Positions 38,371-46,668 of a stretch of 64,000 nt of DNA are shown piece after piece. Made by a program: the position numbers and the translations under genes. Origin of the DNA: Clostridia bacterium (GTDB lineage Bacteria > Bacillota > Clostridia > Lachnospirales > Lachnospiraceae). Below the pieces are notes generated by a model. That model saw only the letters and a list, made by a program, of their open reading frames with translations, did no database searches and was not told where the DNA came from. The stretch is from assembly GCA_910575245.1 (NCBI GenBank), contig CAJTEN010000001.1, positions 186,001-250,000 on the forward strand, read 5' to 3'. Each line of letters opens with the position of its first letter. The stretch's first letter is position 1.

Positions 38371-39267
38371 ATGAAGGAAACAAAGATACAATGGCATCCC
38401 GGCTTTGTGGCGGCGATGAACCTGGAGTTTGCAAAGAACAGGCAGGACCTGATATTTGAAAAAGAATATAATCTGAATACGAAGCCACTGGAAATTGATC
38501 TTTTGGTAATAAAAAAGGGTGCGTCTGTCAGGATAGACAATGAGATAGGCGTCTTGTTTAAAGGACATAACATAATGGAATACAAATCTCCGGAGGATGC
38601 GTTGGATATCGATGCCTTTTATAAAGCAGGGGCGTATGCCAGCCTGTATAAAGCCTACGGGGAGAAAGTGGATGCGGTCGGTGCAGATGATGTAACAGTA
38701 TCTTTGGTACGGGAAGCAAGACCTGATGGTTTGTTTGAATATTTCAGACTGCACAAATATAAGATATCAAATCCATATCGTGGGATATACTATATTGAGG
38801 GAAATGTATTGTTTCCGACGCAGATTATTGTTACAAGGGAATTGGACCATATCTCTCATATCTGGCTTGGCGCCCTATCGGAAAAGATGGAAAAGGAGAA
38901 AATGGTCAAGCTGATAGAGAGCGCTGAGAACCTGACAGAAAAAGCGGAAAGAGAATTCGCGGATTCCGTTTTGGAAGTAAGCATCGGAGCAAATAAACAG
39001 GTCATAGAAGAATTGATGGGAGATGAGAGAATGTGTCAGGCATTGATGGAGATCATGGAGCCGCAGTTGCTACTCAGAGAGAAAAAGGTAATGGAAGAAG
39101 GTATTAAAGAAGGTATTAAAGAAGGCATTAAAGAAGGCATTAAACGGGGCATCAATGGAACGGTGGATACTTTGAGGGCGTTTGGACATGGAGATTTGGA
39201 AATAAAAAATGCGATTATGCAAAAATATGCTCTTTCCGAGGAAGAGGCAGAAGAATACCTAAAATGA
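38371..39267 (+). CDS. PD-(D/E)XK-nuclease-like protein with KEGI repeat tail
   Basis: A 298-residue protein of a family abundant in gut Clostridia. The core LEIDLLVIKKGASV and FKGHNIMEYKSPEDALDIDAFYKA give the D...ExK pattern of PD-(D/E)XK nucleases (Asp in EIDLL; Glu and Lys in EYK). The C-terminal part has tandem GIKEGIKE units (about 243-262) encoded by four 12-bp DNA repeats, typical of Rpn/transposase-like nucleases in this group. Some databases carry unrelated enzyme names for such proteins. ATG 38371 has AAAGGAG ahead. Biological role unknown; mobile-DNA related or defence is plausible. Confidence 0.75.
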   Translation: MKETKIQWHPGFVAAMNLEFAKNRQDLIFEKEYNLNTKPLEIDLLVIKKGASVRIDNEIGVLFKGHNIMEYKSPEDALDIDAFYKAGAYASLYKAYGEKVDAVGADDVTVSLVREARPDGLFEYFRLHKYKISNPYRGIYYIEGNVLFPTQIIVTRELDHISHIWLGALSEKMEKEKMVKLIESAENLTEKAEREFADSVLEVSIGANKQVIEELMGDERMCQALMEIMEPQLLLREKKVMEEGIKEGIKEGIKEGIKRGINGTVDTLRAFGHGDLEIKNAIMQKYALSEEEAEEYLK

Positions 39268-39324
39268 AAAGATATAAATAAATTGGCGTATCAGCGTTCC
39301 GTATCCATAAGACAGTACTGAGGG

Positions 39325-39362
39325 GCCAGGAATCGGTAAAACAGGTTCCTGGCGTTATTTTT
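39325..39362 (+). terminator. Terminator after the PD-(D/E)XK-like gene
   Basis: Stem GCCAGGAA/TTCCTGGC, followed by GTTATTTTTA. Confidence 0.8.
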
Positions 39363-39468
39363 AAGGATAATCGGAAGCAACCAACTACTTTGGAGAGTAC
39401 CTGCTGCGCTGGGTGTACACGCGCCATGCGGCCTGCATGCATGTGTGCATCCTGATAGCTGCATCGTA

Positions 39469-39503
39469 CTTTTCATGGGAACTTGTGTCCGGGAAGACAG
39501 GGA
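39469..39503 (+). repeat. 35-bp dispersed repeat, copy 2
   Basis: Matches 24602-24636 at 31 of 35 positions. It lies 66 bp before the pth start. Confidence 0.6.
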
Positions 39504-39568
39504 GTGATGGCATGTTCGGGAAGGTCAGAGAATTATTTCATAAGAATACAGAAACGCAGGAGGATGAT

Positions 39569-40144
39569 ATGTACATTATCGTAGGACTTGGGAATCCGGA
39601 CAGACAGTATCAGAACACGAGACATAATATCGGATTTGATGTGATAGATGTGATTGCGGAGAAGAATCATATTACAGTGGGGGAGAAGAAACATAAGGCG
39701 ATTATCGGTAAGGGGTGTGTGAGAGGCCAGAAGGTGATCTTAGTCAAGCCGCAGACTTACATGAATTTGAGTGGTGAAAGTGTGCGGCAGGTCATAGACT
39801 TTTATAAGGTGGATGAAAGAAAGGAGCTGATCGTGATCTCGGATGATGTCAGCCTGGATATGGGGCAGATACGCATCCGCAAGAAAGGAAGCGCGGGCGG
39901 ACATAACGGGCTCAAGAATATCATACTGCATCTGGGACATGATGAATTTAAACGTGTGAAGATGGGCGTAGGAGAGAAGCCGGAAGGACGTGATCTGGCG
40001 GATTATGTGCTCGGGCAATTTTCGAAGGAAGAGCGGGAGATCATGGATGAGAGTGCGCGGCGTGCGGCTGAAGCCGTGGAAGTGATGATTACGGAAGACG
40101 CGGATGCGGCGATGAATCTGTATAATAAGAAGGCGAAACCATAG
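39569..40144 (+). CDS. pth: Peptidyl-tRNA hydrolase
   Basis: A 191-residue enzyme releasing tRNA from stalled peptidyl-tRNA. The family start MYIIVGLGNPDRQYQNTRHNIGFDVID has the catalytic His in TRHNIGF. VKPQTYMNLSGESV, VISDDVSLDMGQIRIRKKGSAGGHNGLKNI and VKMGVGEKPEG are all present. ATG 39569 has AGGAGG 5 bases before; an in-frame ATG at 39512 would add 19 residues not seen in typical Pth. It lies 200 bp upstream of mfd, the common pth-mfd order. Confidence 0.95.
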   Translation: MYIIVGLGNPDRQYQNTRHNIGFDVIDVIAEKNHITVGEKKHKAIIGKGCVRGQKVILVKPQTYMNLSGESVRQVIDFYKVDERKELIVISDDVSLDMGQIRIRKKGSAGGHNGLKNIILHLGHDEFKRVKMGVGEKPEGRDLADYVLGQFSKEEREIMDESARRAAEAVEVMITEDADAAMNLYNKKAKP

Positions 40145-40241
40145 AAGGCATACGCAAATAGCAGGTGCTGTATTCACTGTTATTTGTGCAATGCTGTACT
40201 GGAGGTTTCAAAAATTCTCTATTGGACAAATTTACATGTTC

Positions 40242-40286
40242 TTACGGACTTTGCAGTAAATGCAGAGTCCTGGGCTGAACTGTTAC
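40242..40286 (-). repeat. Dispersed hairpin repeat (GTAACAGTTCAGCC family)
   Basis: On the minus strand it begins GTAACAGTTCAGCC and contains the stem GGACTCTGCA/TGCAAAGTCC. It matches 56969-57010, which lies in the opposite orientation. It is in the pth-mfd spacer. Confidence 0.65.
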
Positions 40287-40344
40287 AAAGAAATAACAGA
40301 GTCAGAGGCATAGAAAACAGACAGTGATAAAGTGGAGGTAAGAT

Positions 40345-43300
40345 GTGAGGGCTTTACTGGCTCCCTTGGAAGAACTGGGAGAATATGAAGAAATTAAGAA
40401 ACTGCTTGTAAAAGAGCAGGTTTCGGTAGCGCTCAGCGGATGTGTGGATTCGCAGAAACTGCATATGATTTACGGATTGGGCGATGGTTTTCGAAATAAG
40501 ATCATCGTTACTTTCAGTGATCTTAGAGCGAAAGAACTGTATGAGGATTATAAATTTTATGACAGAAATGTGATGTTGTATCCGGCCAAGGATCTGATCT
40601 TTTTTCAGGCAGATATTCATGGCAATCAGCTGACAATGGAGCGGATTCGCTGTCTGCGCAGGCTGATGGAAGGCAGGCCGACTACGGTCATAACTACCTA
40701 TGACGCGCTGATGGCGCCGCAGGCACCGGTGGATGCGTGGCGCAGACATATTATCCGGATTGACAGGCGCAGCTGTGTGGCTGAGGCAGAGCTGGCGCTC
40801 CGTCTGGTAGAACTGGGTTATGAGAAGAATTATCAGGTGGAAGCGCCGGGACAGTTCAGCATCCGTGGGGGAATTATAGATATATTTGATTTGACAGAGG
40901 AGAACCCATATCGAATCGAACTGTGGGGAGAAGATGTGGAATCGATCCGCAGTTTTGATATCTTAAGTCAGCGTTCGATTGAGAAACTGGAATCTGTGGC
41001 GATCTATCCTGCGACAGAGATGATTCTGACAGAGGAGGAACTGCGAAGCGGAATCAGGAAAATAGAGGAGGAGTGCAAGGCATATGCTGCGCATCTGCGA
41101 AAGGAAATGAAGACCGAGGAGGCCCACCGGATCGAGACGCAGATACGGGAACTGGAAGAACAGCTGCTGGAGCTGGGCCTGTCTCGTAGCGCAGTGAATC
41201 TGGAAAGCTACGTGAGATATTTTTATCCGGAATTATCTTCCTTTCTGGACTGCTTTGACAATCCTGCGGGGCAGGCCAGAAGCTGTGTCTTCATCGAGGA
41301 GCCGCTGCGGGTTAAGGAGCATGCGTCTGCAGTGGAGCTGGAGTTTCGGGAGAGCATGATGCACCGTGCAGAGAAGGGCTATATTCTGCCGGGACAGATG
41401 AATATTCTGTACAGTGCGGAGGAGACAGCGGCCCGGCTTGCCCGGGGCAGAGTGGTAAGTCTTTCCATGATGGATGGGAAGAACCCTCTTTTCAAAGCGG
41501 ACAGGAAATTTGATATTCAGGCAAGAAGTTTATCTTCTTATAATAATAGTTTTGAGGCGCTGGTAAAGGATCTGGAAAGTTATAAGAGGAGAGGGTATCG
41601 TATTCTTCTGCTCTCCGGCTCCAGAACCAGGGCGAAGCGTCTCGCGGAAGATTTGCAGGAGCAGGAGATCAGCGCTTTCTATACAGAAGATCCTATGCGG
41701 GAGGTGCAGCCGGGGGAAGTGCAGACGTATTACGGCAGGGTGCTGAAAGGATTCGAATATCCGCTGCTTAAGTTCATTGTCATTTCGGAAAGTGACATCT
41801 TCGGTGCGGAGAAGAAGAAAAAGAAGAAGAAAAAAATCTATCAGGGCCAGAAGATCAATGACTTCAATGAACTTAAGGTAGGCGACTATGTGGTCCATGA
41901 GAGTCATGGCCTGGGCATCTATCAGGGAATTGAGAAGGTAGAGGTAGACAAGATCGTCAAGGATTACATGAAGATATCTTATCGGGACGGCGGCATTCTC
42001 TATGTGCTGGCCACAGGGCTTGATGTGATCCAGAAATATGCTTCCGCGGAAGCGGGTACGAAGCCGAAGCTGAATAAGCTGGGAACCCAGGAGTGGAATA
42101 AGACCAAGTCAAAAGTACGTACGGCGGTGGATGAGATAGCCCAGGATCTGGTGGAGCTGTATGCGGTCAGGCAGCAGAGCCAGGGATTCCAGTATGGCAA
42201 GGACACTGTCTGGCAGAGGGAGTTCGAGGAGATGTTTCCCTTCGAGGAGACAGAGGATCAGATCAGTGCCATCGCAGCCACCAAGGAGGATATGGAGAGC
42301 AGCAGGATTATGGACCGTCTGATTTGCGGCGATGTGGGCTACGGCAAGACGGAGATCGCTATTCGGGCGGCCTTTAAGGCGGTACAGGAGAATAAACAGG
42401 TGGTCTATCTTGTGCCTACAACGATTCTGGCACAGCAGCACTATAATACCTTCGTGCAGAGAATGAAGGATTTCCCTGTGCGGATCGATTTGCTGTCCCG
42501 ATTCCGCACTGCGGCGGAGCAGAGGAAAACGGTGACGGATTTAAAGAAGGGCATGGTGGACATTGTGATCGGCACGCACCGTGTGTTGTCTGCGGATGTA
42601 CAGTACAAGGATCTGGGACTTCTGATCATTGATGAGGAACAGCGGTTCGGCGTGACCCATAAAGAAAAGATCAAGAAGATGAAGGAAAATGTGGACGTGC
42701 TGACACTGACTGCAACACCCATCCCGCGGACGTTGCATATGAGCCTGATCGGGATACGGGATATGAGCGTGCTGGAGGAAGCGCCGGGGGACAGGCAGCC
42801 GATCCAGACGTTTGTCTGTGAGTATAATGAGGAATTGGTGAGAGAAGCCATCGTCAGGGAGCTTTCCCGGGAGGGACAGGTTTATTACGTCTATAACAGA
42901 GTCAACAATATCGCGGATGTGGCGGCGGTGATCCAGAAGCTTGTGCCGGAGGCAAATGTGGCCTTTGCCCACGGCCAGATGAAAGAGAGCGAACTGGAAC
43001 GGATCATGTATGATTTTATTGATGGAGAGGTCGATGTACTGGTTTCCACGACGATCATCGAGACAGGACTGGATATCTCCAATGTCAATACAATGATCAT
43101 CCATGATTCGGATCAGATGGGACTGTCACAGCTGTATCAGCTGCGTGGCCGTGTGGGGCGTTCCAATAGGACGGCCTATGCCTTCCTGATGTATAAAAGG
43201 AACAAGATGCTTAAAGAGATTGCAGAGAAGAGACTGGGTGCGATCAAGGAGTTCACAGACCTGGGAAGCGGATTTAAGATCGCCATGCGGGACTTGGAGA

Positions 43301-43896
43301 TCCGCGGTGCGGGCAACCTACTGGGAGCGAAACAGCACGGCCATATGCAGGCGGTAGGATATGATCTGTACTGTAAGATGTTGAATGAGGCGGTGAAAAA
43401 TTTGAAGGGAATCCCTACGATCGAGGATTTCAACACCAGTATCGATCTGGAGGCAGATGCCTATATACCAGGCTCCTACATTGTCAACGAAGTACAGAAG
43501 CTGGATATCTATAAGCGGATCGCAGGGATAGAGAATGAAAAAGAATGTGAGGATATGCGGGAAGAATTATTGGACCGCTTTGGGGAAATACCGAAGTCGG
43601 CGGAGAACCTGCTGCGGATCGCGCTGATCCGGTCCCATGCACACAGATTGTATATGCCGGAAGTTAAGGGTAAAGATGAAGTGATACGTTTTCAGCTGCG
43701 GCCGGACGCCAGGATCAAGGTGGAAAATATCCCGCGTCTTTTGCAGGCTTATGAGGGCCGAATGGTTTTTGAGCCTAAGGGAACGCCGATGTTCCGGGTG
43801 CGGTACCGGAAATGCGGCGTGATCGAGAAGGACGAAGAACTGCTGCTGGCACTTACGGAGGCAGTGCTTAGAGATATGGAGGAACTGTTGCTGTAG
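40345..43896 (+). CDS. mfd: Transcription-repair coupling factor
   Basis: An 1183-residue SF2 DNA translocase that removes stalled RNA polymerase from DNA damage and recruits UvrA. The N-terminal UvrB-like region is about 1-350; the polymerase-interaction domain contains VGDYVVHESHGLGIYQGIE (about 512-530). Helicase motifs include the Walker A CGDVGYGKTEIAIRAAF, LLIIDEEQRFGV, TLTATPIPRTLHMSL, and QLRGRVGRSNRTAYAFL. The TRCF C-terminal domain is present. The start is GTG with GGAGG well placed. A run of eight Lys codons (about 490-497) joins the halves. Complete. Confidence 0.96.
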   Translation: MRALLAPLEELGEYEEIKKLLVKEQVSVALSGCVDSQKLHMIYGLGDGFRNKIIVTFSDLRAKELYEDYKFYDRNVMLYPAKDLIFFQADIHGNQLTMERIRCLRRLMEGRPTTVITTYDALMAPQAPVDAWRRHIIRIDRRSCVAEAELALRLVELGYEKNYQVEAPGQFSIRGGIIDIFDLTEENPYRIELWGEDVESIRSFDILSQRSIEKLESVAIYPATEMILTEEELRSGIRKIEEECKAYAAHLRKEMKTEEAHRIETQIRELEEQLLELGLSRSAVNLESYVRYFYPELSSFLDCFDNPAGQARSCVFIEEPLRVKEHASAVELEFRESMMHRAEKGYILPGQMNILYSAEETAARLARGRVVSLSMMDGKNPLFKADRKFDIQARSLSSYNNSFEALVKDLESYKRRGYRILLLSGSRTRAKRLAEDLQEQEISAFYTEDPMREVQPGEVQTYYGRVLKGFEYPLLKFIVISESDIFGAEKKKKKKKKIYQGQKINDFNELKVGDYVVHESHGLGIYQGIEKVEVDKIVKDYMKISYRDGGILYVLATGLDVIQKYASAEAGTKPKLNKLGTQEWNKTKSKVRTAVDEIAQDLVELYAVRQQSQGFQYGKDTVWQREFEEMFPFEETEDQISAIAATKEDMESSRIMDRLICGDVGYGKTEIAIRAAFKAVQENKQVVYLVPTTILAQQHYNTFVQRMKDFPVRIDLLSRFRTAAEQRKTVTDLKKGMVDIVIGTHRVLSADVQYKDLGLLIIDEEQRFGVTHKEKIKKMKENVDVLTLTATPIPRTLHMSLIGIRDMSVLEEAPGDRQPIQTFVCEYNEELVREAIVRELSREGQVYYVYNRVNNIADVAAVIQKLVPEANVAFAHGQMKESELERIMYDFIDGEVDVLVSTTIIETGLDISNVNTMIIHDSDQMGLSQLYQLRGRVGRSNRTAYAFLMYKRNKMLKEIAEKRLGAIKEFTDLGSGFKIAMRDLEIRGAGNLLGAKQHGHMQAVGYDLYCKMLNEAVKNLKGIPTIEDFNTSIDLEADAYIPGSYIVNEVQKLDIYKRIAGIENEKECEDMREELLDRFGEIPKSAENLLRIALIRSHAHRLYMPEVKGKDEVIRFQLRPDARIKVENIPRLLQAYEGRMVFEPKGTPMFRVRYRKCGVIEKDEELLLALTEAVLRDMEELLL

Positions 43897-44001
43897 GGTG
43901 CTGTGTCGAAGCTGACATGAGGCATAAGGCTGAATAATTTGAGAATGAGGCTTAGGAAGAAGATTTGATTACGAAAGTCTGGGTAAGGAAGGATACACGA
44001 T

Positions 44002-45147
44002 ATGATTTATCTGGATCATGCGGCTACCACAAAGACTGCACCGGAAGTGGTGGAGGCTATGCTGCCGTACTTCACGGAATACTATGGGAACGCCGGCAGT
44101 ATCTACCGGCTGGGAAGTGAGAGTAAGAAGGCGGTTATACAGGCAAGGGAGACGGTTGCCGCTACCCTGGGAGCCGAAAGGAATGAGATTTTTTTCACCG
44201 GAAGCGGTTCGGAGTCGGATAACTGGGCGGTTAAAGGGGTGTATGAGGCATACCGCAATAAGGGGAAGCACATTATCACATCGAAGATAGAGCATCATGC
44301 GGTGCTGCATACCTGTGAATATCTGGAAAAGCAGGGGGCGGAAATTACGTATCTGGATGTGGACGGCGACGGGATTATTGATATAGAGCAGCTGAAACGG
44401 GCGGTTCGTCCGGATACTATATTGATTTCCGTGATGTATGCCAATAATGAGATCGGAACGATCCAGCCTGTCAGGGAGATCGGTGAGATTGCTGCAGAGC
44501 AAGGTATTTTGTTCCATACCGATGCGGTGCAGGTGTATGGGCATCTGCCGGTCAATGTCAGGGACTGTCATATTGACTTGCTTTCTGCCAGCGGGCATAA
44601 GTTTAACGGGCCTAAGGGGGTAGGATTTCTCTATATCAGCAACAAGGCCGGAATCCGCTCTTTTATCCATGGCGGGCAGCAGGAACGGGGGCGCCGTGCC
44701 GGGACGGAGAATGTTCCGGGAATCGTGGGCCTTGCGGCAGCGGCGAAGCGTGCCACAGGTCTCATGGAAGAGAGAACGGTGAAGGAAACGGAATTACGGG
44801 ACTATCTGATCAGACAGACCGAGGCGAAGATTCCCGGCGCCGTGCTTAACGGGCACCGCACCAAAAGGCTGTCCAATAACGTTAATTTCAGCTTTGAGGG
44901 CGTGGAAGGCGAGTCAATGCTGATCATGCTGGATATGGCGGGAATTTGCGCTTCGTCAGGATCGGCCTGTACGTCGGGAGCTGTAGATCCGTCCCATGTG
45001 CTTCTGGCGCTGGGAGCAGATCATGAAAGAGCCCGGGGGTCATTGCGGCTGACGCTCGGCGAGGAGAATACGAAGGAAGAGATGGATACCGTAGTGGAGG
45101 AACTGGCCCGGATCGTGGATCGGGTCAGAGGGCTGGCGGGCAGATAA
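44002..45147 (+). CDS. Cysteine desulfurase (NifS/IscS family)
   Basis: A 381-residue PLP enzyme transferring sulfur from cysteine. N-terminus MIYLDHAATTKTAPEVVEAM, SKIEHHAVLHTCEYLEKQG, PLP Lys200 in SASGHKFNGPKGVGFLY, and the catalytic Cys323 in ASSGSACTSGAVDPSHVLLALG. The loop around Cys323 is the group I (NifS/IscS) type. Neither a scaffold gene (nifU/iscU) nor the tRNA thiolase mnmA follows, so its acceptor (Fe-S clusters or tRNA thiolation) is open. It is followed by a terminator. Confidence 0.93.
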   Translation: MIYLDHAATTKTAPEVVEAMLPYFTEYYGNAGSIYRLGSESKKAVIQARETVAATLGAERNEIFFTGSGSESDNWAVKGVYEAYRNKGKHIITSKIEHHAVLHTCEYLEKQGAEITYLDVDGDGIIDIEQLKRAVRPDTILISVMYANNEIGTIQPVREIGEIAAEQGILFHTDAVQVYGHLPVNVRDCHIDLLSASGHKFNGPKGVGFLYISNKAGIRSFIHGGQQERGRRAGTENVPGIVGLAAAAKRATGLMEERTVKETELRDYLIRQTEAKIPGAVLNGHRTKRLSNNVNFSFEGVEGESMLIMLDMAGICASSGSACTSGAVDPSHVLLALGADHERARGSLRLTLGEENTKEEMDTVVEELARIVDRVRGLAGR

Positions 45148-45183
45148 GAAAAATAAAAAATTGAAAAATATACATTTATTTCC

Positions 45184-45214
45184 ACAGAGTCCGGCTTAAT
45201 GGACTCTGTTTTTT
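45184..45214 (+). terminator. Terminator after the cysteine desulfurase gene
   Basis: Perfect stem ACAGAGTCC/GGACTCTGT, 8-base loop, then TTTTT. Confidence 0.9.
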
Positions 45215-45387
45215 GTATCCTTATATCAGAAGCGAACAAAAGTTCGGAGAGCCGGAGAATATAAAATACAGCCGGACAACGTTCAATTGGATTAAAGAAC
45301 AGGAAAGCAGTAACAAGGAAGGGATCTGAACTGAAGAAGCAAGAGAACAGAGGGATGCTGTACTGTTATGGAAAGTGAGGTAAGGAT

Positions 45388-45489
45388 ATGAAAGGATATG
45401 CGGTGGAAAGCGGTTATATGGGTTATGTCAATGGAGAGTACATGCTGTTTGCCAGTGAAACGGATTATATGGACTATGTAGAGAACTGA
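45388..45489 (+). CDS. 33-residue Tyr/Gly-rich microprotein
   Basis: A short open frame beginning MKGYAVESGYMGYVNG and ending DYMDYVEN, with the ribosome site GTGAGG about 7-8 bases upstream and a strong terminator 4 bases after its stop, so it forms a complete small transcription unit. The composition (Tyr, Gly, Met and acidic residues) is not random. I recall similar small proteins in Lachnospiraceae genomes; the role is unknown. Confidence 0.6.
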   Translation: MKGYAVESGYMGYVNGEYMLFASETDYMDYVEN

Positions 45490-45493
45490 TGTG

Positions 45494-45538
45494 ACAGGAA
45501 ACATCATAAACCATTCTTGTGATGTTTCCTGTTTATCT
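45494..45538 (+). terminator. Terminator after the microprotein gene
   Basis: Stem ACAGGAAACATCA/TGATGTTTCCTGT followed by TTATCTTT. Confidence 0.85.
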
Positions 45539-45539
45539 T

Positions 45540-45797
45540 TCCGGAAATGCATTTTTTACATAGTAAGCGGCAAAAACATGATTGCCAAATAATGGGCGGA
45601 GGTATATGATAAATCATATCGCATTGGGTAAAATAATATGGGAATATTAACCTGATGGAGTGTTTGGCGCAGTCTCCCCCTGCATTTACCCGAAATCGGC
45701 AGGAGACCGGAAGGAGAACTGCGGCAGGCAGGTTGCAACAAACTGTGGAGTGCATAAATTAAATATAGATGTACCGGTCTGTATGGTAAGGGTATTT
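45540..45797. other. Spacer, nothing recognised
   Basis: About 258 bp, A+T-rich in its first half. No gene, strong hairpin or clear promoter seen. Confidence 0.3.
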
Positions 45798-45807
45798 GGA
45801 GAGAGCC

Positions 45808-46575
45808 GTGGTTAAGAAGATTGATTCGATAGCTGTAAATTATATAGATGAAGGGGAGGGCGAGATCATCCTGCTTTTGCATGGATGGGGAGCCAACGTT
45901 ACTTTATATGCGGGCATCATTGAGGTATTGGCACGCAATCACAGGGTGATTGCCCTGGATATGCCTGGATTCGGGAAAACGCCGGAGCCGCCGGCCCCGT
46001 GGTGCGTGGATGACTATGTTGATTTTGTGGTGCGGTTTATTGCATCATTCAGAGTATCGAAGCTGAGTATTGTAGTGCATTCCTTCGGCGGAAGAGTATT
46101 CTTTAAGATGAATGCCAGAGAGAGGCTTTCGTTTGTGATAGAGAGGGCGGTTCTGATTGACAGTGCGGGGATTCTGCCGAAGAAGAGCTTTAAGCAGAAG
46201 GTAAGCCTGCGGTGCTATAAGATCGGACGCGCGGTTATGGGCACGAAGGTGCTGCATTTCCTGTATCCTGATGCAGTAGACGATATGAGGCGTAAGAGGG
46301 GATCTGCTGATTATAACAATGCAACGCCTGTCATGCGTGCGACGCTTGTCAAGGTAGTAAATGAAGATCTGGAGCCGCTTATGCATAGGGTCAAATGCCC
46401 GACTCTTCTGATTTGGGGAGACCAGGATACGGCAACGCCGCTGTCTGATGCAAAAAGGATGGAGGAACTGATTCCGGATGCGGGCCTGGTAGTATGCGAA
46501 GGTGCGGGACATTTCTCTTTCGCGGAACAGGCGCCTAAGGTGCATGGCGCTCTGGCGGCATTTTTTGCGGGGTAG
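45808..46575 (+). CDS. Alpha/beta hydrolase
   Basis: A 255-residue cytoplasmic hydrolase. Oxyanion-hole strand IILLLHGWGANVTLY, nucleophile Ser92 in VVHSFGGRVFF, acid Asp205 or Asp207 in WGDQDTATP, and His235 in GAGHFSF. Substrate not predictable. The start is the GTG at 45808 with GGAG 6 bases before; the TTG at 45796 would leave no ribosome site. It precedes the Mur ligase and Ddl genes in the same direction (93 bp, then 46 bp), suggesting an operon and an envelope-related substrate. Confidence 0.82.
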   Translation: MVKKIDSIAVNYIDEGEGEIILLLHGWGANVTLYAGIIEVLARNHRVIALDMPGFGKTPEPPAPWCVDDYVDFVVRFIASFRVSKLSIVVHSFGGRVFFKMNARERLSFVIERAVLIDSAGILPKKSFKQKVSLRCYKIGRAVMGTKVLHFLYPDAVDDMRRKRGSADYNNATPVMRATLVKVVNEDLEPLMHRVKCPTLLIWGDQDTATPLSDAKRMEELIPDAGLVVCEGAGHFSFAEQAPKVHGALAAFFAG

Positions 46576-46668
46576 AGGCAGAATGTCCCTGGCTAATCTG
46601 CTACGGCCTGCCTGGTGGGCAGATGCGCTTTATTTGACAGTAGATTTTAGGAATGGATAGGAATCATT

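Noticed and set aside
38371-39267. Isopropylmalate dehydrogenase name for this gene
   Set aside because: The sequence has a PD-(D/E)XK pattern and KEGI repeats and no dehydrogenase motif.
41810-41840. Poly-lysine A/G-rich run in mfd as a frameshift site
   Set aside because: The frame is intact on both sides and both halves of Mfd are complete; no alternative product is suggested.
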